Shown here: piece after piece, positions 32,097 through 42,488 of the stretch
Position numbering within the stretch: position 1 is the stretch's first letter
Layout: every line of letters begins with the position of its first letter
Assembly (NCBI GenBank): GCA_922989275.2
Contig: OV277866.1
Location: forward strand, 51,389,246-51,453,245
Direction of reading: 5' to 3'
Source of the DNA: Gari tellinella
Lineage: Eukaryota > Mollusca > Bivalvia > Cardiida > Psammobiidae
DNA length: 64,000 bases
Program-made: the position numbers and the translations under genes
The notes under the pieces: model-generated
What the model saw: the letters and a program-made list of their open reading frames with translations, nothing else
Told to the model about the DNA's origin: nothing
The model's database searches: none

Positions 32097-32672
32097 ATGA
32101 AATCAAAACTTTCTGATCTTGATTTAACTACTTTTAGCAACATTGAAGTTAGAATTTGTAAGAATACTTTGGTAGAAAATGTAAAACAATCCACAATGTC
32201 TGATTTCAAAACAACCTGGACTAGAACAATAAATAGGACCACTGCCATTTCTGGAAGAGGGAGAAACAAACTGAGAACTTACAGAGTTTTTAAACAAAAT
32301 TATGATGTTGAAAAATATTGCCTTGTCATATTACCACCAAGTCATAGGTCAGCTTTCTGCAAATTTAGATGCGGGGTTGCCCCTATACGTATCGAGACAG
32401 GAAGATATGAAAATATGGCTGAAGAAGATCGCAAATGCCCATTTTGTAAAACTGTTGTCGAGGACGAGGCACATGTAATTTTAGACTGCCCTATGTATAA
32501 GGATTTTAGAACAGATTTACTTCTTAAAGCTTCTAATGCATTTGTTGACTTTATGAATTTTAATAAACTTGATCAGCTAAAGGTTTTATTTACCCATCCC
32601 AGTCTAATACGTATATGTGCCAAAACCTGTTTTAATATTTTAAAAAGAAGAACCCAACTTTTATGTAAGTAA
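32097..32672 (+). pseudogene. LINE ORF2 C-terminal fragment with zinc-knuckle
   Basis: 191 codons. The signature is CPFCKTVVEDEAHVILDCPMY, a CxxC...H...C zinc-knuckle that follows the reverse transcriptase in many invertebrate LINEs, preceded by FRCGVAPIRIETGRY. The reverse transcriptase and endonuclease domains are missing, so it cannot act on its own. A TGA lies 27 bp upstream of the first ATG in the same frame, and the stop is TAA. It is on the strand opposite to the host gene. Confidence 0.85.
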
Positions 32673-32716
32673 TGCATATTATTTTTATTCTTTATAGATT
32701 AACGTTTTACCTATCA

Positions 32717-32882
32717 CATGTGCTTGCTGCTAATCAGTTCATCTTTGATCTGATCAAAGATGATAACGGCTTTTTTACATCGTTTCTTAAAAATACGCTG
32801 TAGTGTACGTTTTCATTTTCAAATTTTCACAACCTTTTTTCTTAAAGCAGATTTTAATACATCGATTAGCAGCATGCACATG
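32717..32882. repeat. Inverted repeat in the LINE 3' untranslated region
   Basis: CATGTGCTTGCTGCTAATC at 32717-32735 and GATTAGCAGCATGCACATG at 32864-32882 pair with one mismatch; an inner hairpin CATCTTTGATCTGATCAAAG lies between. Confidence 0.65.
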
Positions 32883-33067
32883 GTCTTACTTATGTATATA
32901 AATTGTAATAGTCATTAATGAATTGAATCAATTCTATGATATTTGATCTGTGATAGTCTCCTATAATTCTTAGTAAGAATGGCTGTGTACGCCATAGTTT
33001 CTGTATATATGATGTTTGTTAATATTTATGTATGTACACAGATGAGACTTAAATAAAGATATAAATA

Positions 33068-33297
33068 TACAGTAGCGGAGACGTTATTCTTTTCAGATGA
33101 ACGCGTTTATACCAAAAACACGTACTGCCAATTACAAACCTTTAAAAGAGAGACCAGACACCGGGTAACCCTGTGACTGGCCTGACCCAAACTGTTTGCC
33201 ACTCTGATTAGAATGGATCTTAAGAATATTAAATGTCATTTTCTACATTTTATTGCATTGCATATTGGAAAGAATATAACGCTAAATATCCACTGTA
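33068..33297 (+). mobile_element. Family A copy, diverged
   Basis: TACAGTAGCGGAGACG to AAATATCCACTGTA; hairpin remnant GACCAGACACCGGGTAACCC. It follows the LINE tail directly. Confidence 0.72.
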
Positions 33298-33313
33298 CAT
33301 TGTACATATGATT

Positions 33314-33559
33314 GTACAGTAAAACCTCTCTATTACAACTACACAATTGGGTTGATTAGTAGGTGTTTACGACAAGTTACTGCTTAAAGCAAAATGGCAG
33401 TAAAACCGAAAACTCCTTTAGGAGCTTTCTTTTTAACTGTAAACATGCTTTAAGCATTCACCTGCCTTAAACACCCAGTAATTCACACATTTTAGTGGTT
33501 GTAATAGAGAGGTTTTACTGTAGGTCGTTTTAGTGGTCGTAATAGAGAGATTTACTGTA
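33314..33559. mobile_element. Family F element with H2-type hairpin
   Basis: TACAGTAAAACCTCTCTATT and AATAGAGAGGTTTTACTGTA are 20-bp inverted ends, with TA at both borders. The hairpin has GCTTAAAGCAAAATGGCAGT and CTCCTTTAGGAG at the centre. A second right end (GTCGTAATAGAGAGATTTAC, then TGTA) is attached at 33523-33559. Confidence 0.87.
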
Positions 33560-33726
33560 GCATGGTCGGGGGACATTGAACCTATTAATTTTCATACCAT
33601 GCATTAACCTGAAATTTACGCAGAGGTGCATGTTTCTACACGTACCCGAAACGAAATTAATAATACAAAGAATTAGTAATATCGGGTAGGTGCCCTGCAC
33701 ACATTTTTGTGCTTGGTTTAATGAAG

Positions 33727-33860
33727 TAACAGTGGAGATGATGTTATTATTTCCCGTTTAAACGTATGAAAGAAACGCAAACGAATTCAATAAAATGTGG
33801 AAAATTACATGTTTGGCATAAACGCAATTAGTTATAAAGACTAACGTCTTCTCCACTGTA
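33727..33860 (-). mobile_element. Family A copy lacking the hairpin
   Basis: TAACAGTGGAGATGATG to GTCTTCTCCACTGTA in only 134 bp; the whole H1 region is deleted. Confidence 0.82.
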
Positions 33861-33887
33861 TGTAATAAGCGCGTGTATGCAACCACT

Positions 33888-34143
33888 TACAGTGGATAAA
33901 ACATTATTCTTTCCCAAAAAACGCGTTTATGCTACATGTAAAACTATTATTTCCATTGCAAACAGTTTGTAGCCAGATCAGACGACGGGTAACCCGTCGT
34001 CTGATCAGGCTCCAAACTGTTGCCACTCAGATTAAAATAAATGGTCAGAATTGTCAACAAGTTGTTATTTTCTTCGTTTTATTGCGATGCGTTTGCCCTT
34101 TGTTTGCGTTTAAACGGGAAAGAATAACATTATCTCCACTGTA
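33888..34143 (+). mobile_element. Family A MITE
   Basis: TACAGTGGATAAAACA to ATTATCTCCACTGTA. The H1 hairpin has compensating changes (GACGACGGG/CCCGTCGTC), keeping it paired. Confidence 0.88.
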
Positions 34144-34159
34144 TGCACATCTACACATG

Positions 34160-34397
34160 TACCATGTTCACACAATGTTATTTTTTACGAACCAACTCGT
34201 TGGTGATAAAACAATTATTTCCACTGCAAACGGATCGGAGTCAGGGGAGCAAACGTCTGACTAGGCTTAAAATTGTGTGTTACCCAGATAAAGAAGGGTC
34301 GTTAATTGTTTTGTCCAGAAACCGTAATTTTCTACATTTTATTGCATTGGGTTTCCGTTTCGTTTAAATGGAATAAAATTAAGTAGTCTCTACTGTA
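34160..34397 (+). mobile_element. Degenerate family A copy
   Basis: AATGTTATTTTTTACGAACC at the left, a right half with CCAGAAACCGTAATTTTCTAC and AGTAGTCTCTACTGTA; the hairpin is collapsed to AGCAAACGTCTGAC. Confidence 0.55.
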
Positions 34398-34544
34398 CAC
34401 GTGTTTGTGCACGTATGGGTAGCGGTATACAGTCACACACAAAAAGAAACAGAGAAAAAGGAAAACTGAAATACTACGATGTGCGTGGTTTATCTTATGA
34501 GAAACTCCCATAACAAAGCAAAGCAGTAAATACCACATCGGATA

Positions 34545-34735
34545 TTATGAAAACCAGGAGCGGGAATCGAACTCGAGACGTCTGTATGGCATTCCAATAC
34601 GATAACATCTGAGCTAAAGAGTATACTCGGGCCCCCGATATTAAATACGTCTTTCGCCGTCGCTATGCATTTATAGAACACATAGAGAGATTAGTTCATG
34701 GGATTAACACATCCCCTCTAATTACATGTAACACA
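34545..34735 (-). mobile_element. tRNA-derived SINE, copy 1
   Basis: On the minus strand TAGCTCAGATG (A-box like) is followed by GAGTTCGATTCCC (B box, at 34574-34562), giving a tRNA-like region with the tail GCTCCTGGTTTTCATAATAT. It is preceded by GCATAGCGACGGCGAAAGAC. The same order appears at 36.2 kb. It is not a functional tRNA gene: the acceptor stem does not pair. Confidence 0.72.
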
Positions 34736-34857
34736 CGTGCCGCTATCGCATTTGATATGTAAGTTTGAATTGTTACACGGATGTTTACACTTTCTTTATA
34801 TGACACATACATGTAACGAAGTCATCATTTATGATGACGAACAAAGCCATTTCGGCA

Positions 34858-35107
34858 TTAACCCTTTCCCTTATAGAAGCGACTTTTAGCGCATTCATTT
34901 TATTCATCCGCCAAAGAAAATAGTTCCATTTTATACTGCCATTAATATGAACTATAAGAAATATTTTCTATATACTAGCAGATAGTAACTTAAAGTAAGC
35001 TGAAAGTATAGCAGAATGTGCCCTAGGGCACATTCTGCTTTACTTTCAGCTTACTTTAATAGGTCACATATGTTAAATACTAGAAACAGGCTATTGGTTA
35101 AAGGGTT
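34858..35107 (+). mobile_element. Family D MITE, intact
   Basis: TTAACCCTTTCCC at the left and GGTTAAAGGGTTAA at the right; central H2 (AGCAGAATGTGCCCTAGGGC, complement follows). The TTAA target and CCCTTT ends are piggyBac-like. Confidence 0.88.
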
Positions 35108-35830
35108 AAAGTAATTTCGGCACATTAGAAGCCATTCCAACATTAGAAAGATCCTCCCGGACGAGCCCCCATCTTACGAGAATCTCTCATTACAAAGTAT
35201 AACAAGAAATATCTTTAAAAAAGATATTCGGCGGAATGAGTGGTTGAACTAAGGCTATATAGATGGGTGTGCAAAATTGAATGAAATTGAGGTTTTCAAA
35301 AGAATTGTAATATCTTGGATTGAAAAGCAAAAAATAAAAGTATACAATTGAAACAGTAACTTTTATTTAAAATGCAAAACTATCATGTACAGAAATGCAA
35401 AACAAAACAATAATTTAACTCATATCCTAGCTACTGGTAGGAGATCCTCACATTAATCTATTGTTCTAATTATCAAACTTTTCATTCATAGAGTTTCTTG
35501 AAATAAACTATAGCATACACAAATGTACAGATTCAACAGTCTGCTCTACTTCACTCTTGTAAATAATGATGAAACCACACGATTGTGTTTAACTCACTTG
35601 AGGCCATTTATATTTAATATTGCTTTTAATGTATGGTAAATGTGTACAAATAGTTAACAATTAAAACAAATTGGTAGTAAACAATTACAAAACACCTAGC
35701 TTCCTCTGTATTTCAGATGTCATCTTAAATTGCATCAGCCCCAAGTGTAGTAAACAGTCTGGTCTGTGTCTCTAAATTTTACACTCACAGCCATATCTGG
35801 GAAAACTGTAATTGGACATAGACCAGCCTA

Positions 35831-36021
35831 CAGGGCTCCAGATAAGAGGGAGTAAACTAAACAAATCACATTTATTCACTCATTTCAGCACCAAACCCTA
35901 TGGTGTTACCACTGATTTTGATTGTCTCGAAGAGACAATTCAAATGTTTAGTGACACCACAGGGTTTAATGCACAAATAAAGATTCTAAGTTTTGAAATA
36001 ATTCCCTTATCTGGAGCCCTG
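35831..36021. mobile_element. MITE with CAGGGCTCCAGATAA ends
   Basis: CAGGGCTCCAGATAAGAGGG and CCCTTATCTGGAGCCCTG are the ends; inner pairs CCCTATGGTGTTACCAC / GTGACACCACAGGG and TTGTCTCGAAGAGACAA form a hairpin. A relative is at 56130. Confidence 0.82.
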
Positions 36022-36159
36022 GCTACTATCCAATCAGACTATTCAGTTTCAACAGGTGCTCTCAAGTCTAAATTTCTGATCAAATATAATTGGTTGAAAT
36101 GTGTGGCCAAACAGAAAGTGTGGCTAAATAGAAACCAGACAGCTCCGCCGAAAAAAGTT

Positions 36160-37485
36160 AAAAAATCCACATTGGATATTATGAGAACCTCGGGCATATG
36201 TCGAACCCGAGACGCCCGCATGACAGTCCAGTACTATAACCTCTGAGCTACATTTGTACATAGTCTACTCTCTAAGCTAGGAGGTCGATATTGAATACGG
36301 CTTTCGCCGTCGCTATGCTATTTATGCTAGGTTCACACCAACGGCGAATGCCGCGATTTAAATCAGCGAGCAAAGCGTCGTCGTTTTCGTTAACTTTTCA
36401 AAAAGCATCACGATCACTTACGGTCTGATAAGCTCTGATACGCTCTGACACGAATTGGTTGCCGCTTTGGGGCGAATTATTTCCCGACTTGTTACGGTTC
36501 CTCACGCTTTGATCCCGCTTTGATAAGGCTTTGTTGCGCTTAAAATCACGCTTTCATAAGCTTTATTACGCTTTATCACGCTTTGATGTGATTGTGGCGT
36601 TTTAAATAAGGCTCTGATACGGTTATCACGCTTTGTTGTGCATTGGTACGCTCTGTTCAGCTCTGTTACGCATTGGAAAATGTCAAGATCGCCGATTTAA
36701 TGCCGCTTTTTATCCAGAGCCCATATAACATAATGCAGTAGAACCACAAAATCTTTGCACCTTTGACTCGAGTATACGATGGAAAAACAACAAGATCCAG
36801 AAGTTCCAGATGTACCAAAAGCATTATCTATCCGAAGAGGACATGATGTTTGTCTCCCAATTGTATAACTACATCCTAGCCCTTGAAAGCGTGAAAGAGC
36901 GTGAGAGAGCGTGAGGAAGCTTGCCAAGCGTAACAAAGCCTAACAAAACGTGTCAAGCCTTGATCGAAGCGTCTCAATTCGTGGGAAATCATGAGAGTCC
37001 TTCATGAAAACGTAACAAATCGTAACAAAGCGTGTCAGATCTTGATGAAAGCGTCTGACCTCGTGTCAGATCTTCATGCCAGATCGTAACAAATCTTGAG
37101 ACATCTTAACGAAGCGTGTCAAGTGGTGACAGACCGTGAAGAATAGGGTCCCCGCTTTGAACCAAGCTCTGTTAAGCTTTCCTACGCTTTGAGTCAAGCT
37201 TTGCTGAGCTTTGTTACGCTTTGTTAAGCTTTGATACGCTCTAGGCGCTTTAATCAATTCGTGACAGATCGCCCAAATTTTTAAACAGTTTAAAAAAATT
37301 GGGCGCTCTTGCCGAATGTCCCTCTTTACTCCAAGCTTTCCCACGATCTATTACGACCCTGACGCTTTAATCAAGCTTTGTTACGCTTTGGTGCCGCTTT
37401 GCACGCCGCTTTAAAGCGCCATCAACGCGCCGTTGGTGTGAACCTAGCATTATAGAACACAGAGAGAGATGGAGTATGGAATTCA
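36160..37485 (-). mobile_element. tRNA-derived SINE, copy 2, split by a foldback element
   Basis: GTAGCTCAGAGG and CGGGTTCGACATA (minus strand) mark the tRNA part; the loop region CTGTCATGCGG recalls tRNA-Asp. The unique part AGCATAGCGACGGCGAAAGC is broken off at 36325 and resumes at 37449 (ATTATAGAACACAGAGAG), matching copy 1 on both sides. Confidence 0.75.
36326..37448. mobile_element. 1.1 kb foldback element with internal ACGCTTTG repeats
   Basis: Perfect 21-bp inverted ends (GCTAGGTTCACACCAACGGC plus G). Inside, degenerate units such as TTACGCTTTG and TGATACGCTC run forward (36360-36720), reversed as AAGCGTAACAAAG (36890-37130), then forward again (37150-37420). A middle segment of about 190 bp is not repetitive. 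No transposase. The superfamily is undetermined. Confidence 0.85.
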
Positions 37486-37782
37486 CCCGTTGGGCCCGCG
37501 ATTCTGACTATTCATTGCAAATAGTTTAGAAATTGATGAGACAAATTTTATCTCCGCTTTGAACAGTCAAAATGAACAACGTCAAAATCAGTAGCAGACC
37601 ATACATTGACAATGGAGGGGTTATCCTTTTCACCGTGACGCCACTGGCGACTAAACCCGACTTTGCACAAAAAAACCAGTTTGGACCTAGATAAAACGCC
37701 GCCAATCGCTGTCCAAACTGTTTGCCACTGATACCAATACATCTTCAGTCAAATTCCAAAATTCGAAGACTACTTTTAAATG

Positions 37783-38001
37783 ACGATATTGACGTTATTC
37801 TTTCCAATTAAACGCTCCTTATGTCCACTGCAAACAGTTTGGAACCAGAACAAACGTATGGCCAGGTTCCAAACTATTTGCCACCAAGATTAACATAAAT
37901 CGTGATACATTTCAAAAGAATGAAATTTTCTACAGTTTATTGTTTTGCGTTTGAGCTTCGTTTACGTTTAAACGGGAAAGAATAACGTCTTATCTACTGT
38001 A
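37783..38001 (+). mobile_element. Family A copy, diverged
   Basis: ATATTGACGTTATTC at the left, a hairpin remnant (ACCAGAACAAACG/TATGGCCAGGTTCC), GTTTAAACGGGAAAGAATAA and TCTACTGTA at the right. Confidence 0.7.
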
Positions 38002-38337
38002 CTCCAACTCACGACTCAATTCTATAGTAAGCTGTATACGGAAGTACCCGATGTGACCCACTGTCCATGTCACCCATAGTCGATCCCCTTGTTGAGAACC
38101 GAGAATGCAAACTCTCGCAAAACCTCGTGCTTGCACGTGTAAATCCAGTTTGAAAAATCGCATTTTCCGCACGCCTGCCGAAGTCAAAAACATTGGTCCT
38201 AGCCTCAGCATCAAACTGACCCATTGTGATAGAACGTGCAATATAACCGGAGTTCATTGTTATCGTTGCTTTGAGAAAAATAGCGCAATACTTGAATTTA
38301 TTATCCTGGATACGGAAACTCAGTTATATGTAAGTTT

Positions 38338-38561
38338 TATCCCCTAAAACTTCCCATGTACGATTCCACTTTTCAATAAAGGGTGGTCTATTTTATACTA
38401 TTTGAGGTTGATATCTATAATATATTGCAAAATGACAAATGTCAGTGAAAAGCCCTCTAATCAGGGACTCTACTGTTTGCATTAGACATTTTTACTCTTC
38501 ACAGGTACACTTTTGGTAAAGAACGCATATATTCGTCACTAGGGCACAATACGTTAACGTT
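38338..38561 (+). mobile_element. Relative of the 3845 element
   Basis: ATATATTGCAAAATGACAAA, then a shortened hairpin (GCCCTCTAATCAGGGAC) and CTTCACAGGTACACTTTTGG follow the same order as at 3900-4060. Confidence 0.5.
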
Positions 38562-38999
38562 TTCCGAAAAACTTGCAGTTGTCAAGGATACAAAACGTAT
38601 CATAAGTCAACGCGTAGGAATATTGTAAACTATAAAACATATGTTTATGGGTCACTCAATATGAGATGACATGATCATCTTAAGCTAAATGAAGAAAACA
38701 ATTAATGCAGATAGTTCTTTCGGTCGTTTTTGCATTACATTGTGCTGCATTAATCAATCACTGTTTACATTCCTATTATACGAAGTTTATTTGTCCCTCG
38801 TTGCCCGACTCAGTTTTAACATCCATTGCCCGAATTGGCCGAAACACTATTGCCAACCAAAGTCAAGCATCTATATCCTGCAATATCAAATTCCGCCTAT
38901 CTACGCAGTGTTCTAACAGAGAAGAGAGATGTTAGTCAACAAATTGTAATGTTATCTATAAACAGTGTCATACACAGTAATTCCTGTATTCAACCACTT

Positions 39000-39250
39000 T
39001 ACAGTGGAGAAAACGTTATTCATTCCAAATAAACGCGTTTACGCTAAAACTATTTTTTCCAGCGCAAACAGGTTGGAGCCTGATCAGGCACCGGGTAACC
39101 CGGCGTCTGACCAGGCTCCAAACTGTTTGCCACTCAGATAAAAATGAAAAGTCAGTATTGTCAAAAAGTGTCTTTTTCTACATTTTAGTGTTTTGCGTTT
39201 GCGTTTTGTTTGCGTTTAAACGCGGAAATATGAACGTATTCTCCACTGTA
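39000..39250 (+). mobile_element. Family A MITE, intact
   Basis: TACAGTGGAGAAAACG to CGTATTCTCCACTGTA; H1 with a few mismatches. Confidence 0.92.
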
Positions 39251-39639
39251 CATTTAGTGTGTGTTACGTAAGTAGCTTGCAAAACTCTTGACATACATGG
39301 CACATACGTACATTATGCAGGAAACTCACATATAGGAAGTTTCTGCAAATTCATTTATAGCATTTAAGGGACACCTTTCTATAGAAGCCCTACTTCATAC
39401 ATGTATTCATTTCGATGGCCGTTTTAAACATTATATAAAATTGTGTTTAGAAACTATAAGAACTGTGTTTGGAATTATAAGACTTTCCTATTCCAGATCA
39501 ACCTAACACAATAATTTAAAATTTGGTAACATGAATGACCCAGCATTGAATACATGTGAGTCGTCTAGGCAACAAACTAATTTCTTAAATATGTTAGCAG
39601 ACTAGCAATAAGGAGCAGAAGATAGGTCATTACCCTACA

Positions 39640-40136
39640 TACAGTGGAGAAGACGTATTATTTCCCAATAAACGCGTTTACGCTAAACTATTACTTCCAT
39701 TGCAAACAGTTTGGAGCCAGACCAAACGCCGGGTAACACAGCGTCTGATCAGGCTCCAAACTATTTGCCGTCAAGGTTAAAATCAACATTCAGAATTGTC
39801 GAAATATTGTCCTTTTCTTACGTTTATTACAATGCGTTTGCGTTTCCTTTGCGTTTAAACGAGAAAGAGTAACGTACAGTGGAGAAACCGTTTTTCTTTC
39901 CCAATAAACGCGTTTACGCTAAAACTATTATTTCTATCGCAAACAGTTTGGAGCCAGATCAGACGCCGGGTAACCCGGCGTCTGATCAGGCTCCAAACTG
40001 TTTGCCACCAAGATAAAAATGAATTATCAGAATTGTCCAAAAATTGCACTTTTCTACGTTTGAGTGTTTTGCGTTTGCGTTTCGTTTCGTTTAAACGGGA
40101 AAGAATAACAGATTATCCACTGTATTCTCTACTGTA
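39640..40136 (+). mobile_element. Family A host copy split by another family A copy
   Basis: TACAGTGGAGAAGACG, hairpin with GGGTAACACAGCG loop, GAGAAAGAGTAACG, then the nested copy, then TTCTCTACTGTA. The rejoined end AACGTATTCTCTACTGTA matches the family consensus. Confidence 0.88.
39875..40124 (+). mobile_element. Family A MITE nested in family A
   Basis: TACAGTGGAGAAACCG to ATTATCCACTGTA, perfect hairpin, GTTTCGTTTCG subfamily; inserted at the TA 12 bp from the host's right end. Confidence 0.93.
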
Positions 40137-40335
40137 CTTGGTTTTGGCTCCCTGTAGTTTCGACCTTGACAACGGCAGATAGGGGTTAGTTAATCTTAGG
40201 AACAGAGACTTGTTTGAAGACTTATCCTAATTTGTTACTCGGACTAATTCCCAAATAATTCGATCGAATCAATAGATGGATCATCTGGTAAGATCTGACT
40301 GGTTTATCTTGCGTTTCTCTCTGTTTGAATAAGAT

Positions 40336-40621
40336 TACAGTGCAGAAGACGTTAATCTTTTTTCTACATAAACGCGTTTATGCTAAAACTATTATGTCCA
40401 TTGCAAACTGACAGGAGCCAGATCAAACGCCGGGTAACGGTATTCTTTTTCTATAAAAGAGTTTATGCTCAAACTAGTATGTCCATTGTAAACTAGTTGG
40501 AGCCAGATCAGACGTCGGGTAACCCGGCGTCTGATCAGGCTCCAACCTGTTTTCCACTCAGATAGATCGTTCTTTATAAATTTTAAAAATATAATTATTT
40601 CTATAACATTTCCCCACTGTA
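40336..40621 (+). mobile_element. Family A copy with duplicated left part
   Basis: TACAGTGCAGAAGACG to TTTCCCCACTGTA. The left part (TTTATGCTAAAACTATTATG to GCCGGGTAACG) is repeated in diverged form before the full hairpin. Confidence 0.78.
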
Positions 40622-40674
40622 TATCTATAATGAACTTTTCCAGCCAGTTATTGCAATATCAAGGAATACATTGT

Positions 40675-40926
40675 TTAACCTATTACCCTATAGCCTGTTT
40701 CTAGTATTGAAGATAGTTGACCACTTAAAGCAGGTTGAAAATAAAGCAGAAGGTGCTTTAAGGCACATTCTGCTTTTCTTTCAGCCTGCTTTAAGCTGTA
40801 ATCTTCTAGAATATAGAAACTATTTCTCATTATACATATTCACGACTGTATAAATTGGAAGGTTTTTCTTTGGTGGAGGAATAAATTAAAAGCGTAAAAA
40901 GGTGTATTTATGGGGCAATGGGTTAA
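40675..40926 (-). mobile_element. Family D MITE
   Basis: TTAACCTATTACCCTATAGC and GGGGCAATGGGTTAA at the ends; H2 hairpin with GGTGCTTTAAGGCACATTC. Confidence 0.83.
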
Positions 40927-41011
40927 GGCTGATAGCTGCTGAAAGAAACACGAAAGACAACTACATGTACATAACTACAAGAATTCGAAAGAATCTTCCT
41001 GCTTCAGTCAT

Positions 41012-41261
41012 TACAGTGGAGAATCTGTTATTCTTTCCCAATAAACGCGTTCACGCTAAAAGTATTATTTCAATTGCAAACAGTTTGGAGCCAGATCAGA
41101 CGCCGGGTAACCCGGCGTCTCATCAGGCTCCAAACTGTTTGCCACCAAGATAAACATGAAATATCAGAATTTTCCAAAAGTTGTTCCTTTCTACGTTTTA
41201 GCGCTTTGCGTTTGCGTACGTTTGCGTTTAAACGGGAAAGAATAACAGATTCTCCACTGTA
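41012..41261 (+). mobile_element. Family A MITE, intact
   Basis: TACAGTGGAGAATCTG to CAGATTCTCCACTGTA; GCGTACGTTTGCG subfamily. Confidence 0.93.
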
Positions 41262-41327
41262 CTCTGTTTCAAATTTAATTCTATATGTAAACAATATTCA
41301 TGTAATTTTGAACAATACCTGAAAACA

Positions 41328-41382
41328 TAACAATTTTAGCGTAAACGCGTTTATTGGGAAATAATAACTCTTCCCCACTGTA
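41328..41382 (-). mobile_element. Family A right-end fragment
   Basis: AATTTTAGCGTAAACGCG to CTCTTCCCCACTGTA, 55 bp. Confidence 0.7.
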
Positions 41383-41672
41383 TGTCTTTTATTCAAATGT
41401 TTTGAAATAGATTAATATTTACTATACTATAGGTCAAAGGCATGCAATTCTTCTGTTTATTATATGGATGTCTAATAAAAGGTGTTAAAGCGTTTATGAT
41501 ATTGATCATACGTCAATCGAATAGGCGTTTCAATCGGTTCTCATTTATTCGAACATTCCAAGCGAAGTTTTATTTTAGCTCGTTAAGGGTTAGCTGACCT
41601 AAATTCTTTAACAAATAACTCAAATGTCTAACCAACCTACGTTACCTTAATACAAAACAAAAACAATACATG

Positions 41673-41865
41673 TACAGCTGAACCTCTCTATCACGACCAC
41701 TAAAACAAGGACTAATTGATTGTAAAACAAAATTCGGTGACAGCTTTAAGCAATATGACAGTAAAGGAGCTTTCTGTTATACTGGCACCTTGCTTTAAGC
41801 AGTCACTTGTCGTAAACACCTGAAATATTATACAAATTAGTGGTCGTATTACAGAGGTTACTGTA
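41673..41865. mobile_element. Family F element
   Basis: TACAGCTGAACCTCTCTATC and ATTACAGAGGTTACTGTA; H2-type arms with CAGCTTTAAGCAATATGACA and GGAGCTTTCTG, left half of the centre lost. Confidence 0.78.
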
Positions 41866-41899
41866 TATCATTTCATACAGTCCCTACCAACTGAGACCA

Positions 41900-42120
41900 T
41901 ACAGTGGAGAAGATGTAATTCTCGACCAATAAACGCGTTTACGCCAACACAATGATGTCCACTGCAAACAGTTTTGAGCCAGATCAGACGTCCGCTAATC
42001 CGACGACTGATCAGGTTCCTCACTGTTTACCACTCTCGTAAGAAAGCGCAATAGAATAGTTTCCACATTTTATTGCATTTATTTGTTTGGGTTAAAACGG
42101 GAAAGAATTACCGTGCGTAA
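41900..42120 (+). mobile_element. Family A copy, right end lost
   Basis: TACAGTGGAGAAGATG, H1 remnant (GATCAGACGTCCGCTAATCC), AAACGGGAAAGAATTACCG. Confidence 0.72.
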
Positions 42121-42140
42121 GCAAAACTGTATTACTTAGA

Positions 42141-42398
42141 GTACATGAAGACGTTATTCAGCCCCGTGTAAACGAAACGCAAATACATGTACACTATACT
42201 TAAATGTAGAAAATGACATTTGTTTAAAATGATGACGATTCGTATCGATATGAGTGGCAAGCAGTTTGTACATGTAGCCAGACCAGGCGATGCGTTCTGC
42301 CGTGTTACCCGGCGTCTGAACCGGCTGCAAACCTTTTTGCAATTGACATAGGGTTTTAACATAACGCGTTTATTGGGAAAGAATAATATCTTCACGTA
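42141..42398 (-). mobile_element. Degenerate family A copy
   Basis: GTACATGAAGACGTTATTC, hairpin remnant ending TTACCCGGCGTCTGAACCGG, then ACGCGTTTATTGGGAAAG and ATATCTTCACG. Confidence 0.65.
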
Positions 42399-42488
42399 TA
42401 TCGAGAATGCATTTACGTAAATTCAGCCGTTAGTACCGAGAAACAAATTCATGTCTATATATGTATAAACATCCTCTAGTTACATGTA

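Larger units (their letters stand above)
31939..33062 (+). mobile_element. 5'-truncated non-LTR retrotransposon (LINE)
   Basis: The 3' portion of a LINE: an open frame for the C-terminus of the ORF2 protein, a stop, about 390 bp of 3' untranslated sequence, and an A-rich tail (ACTTAAATAAAGATATAAATA) without a long poly(A). Upstream of 32097 the frame is broken. Non-LTR elements are usually truncated at the 5' end by incomplete reverse transcription. Confidence 0.8.

Noticed and set aside
32097..32672. Host zinc-finger gene
   Set aside because: The CxxC...H...C motif with its surroundings is the LINE ORF2 C-terminus, followed by a LINE-type tail.
34555..34625. tRNA gene on the minus strand
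   Set aside because: A and B boxes are present but the acceptor stem does not pair and the unit is repeated at 36.2 kb; it is a SINE.
35812..36246. 144-codon frame on the plus strand
   Set aside because: It runs through a MITE (35831-36021) and into a SINE; no domain, no splice or start support.
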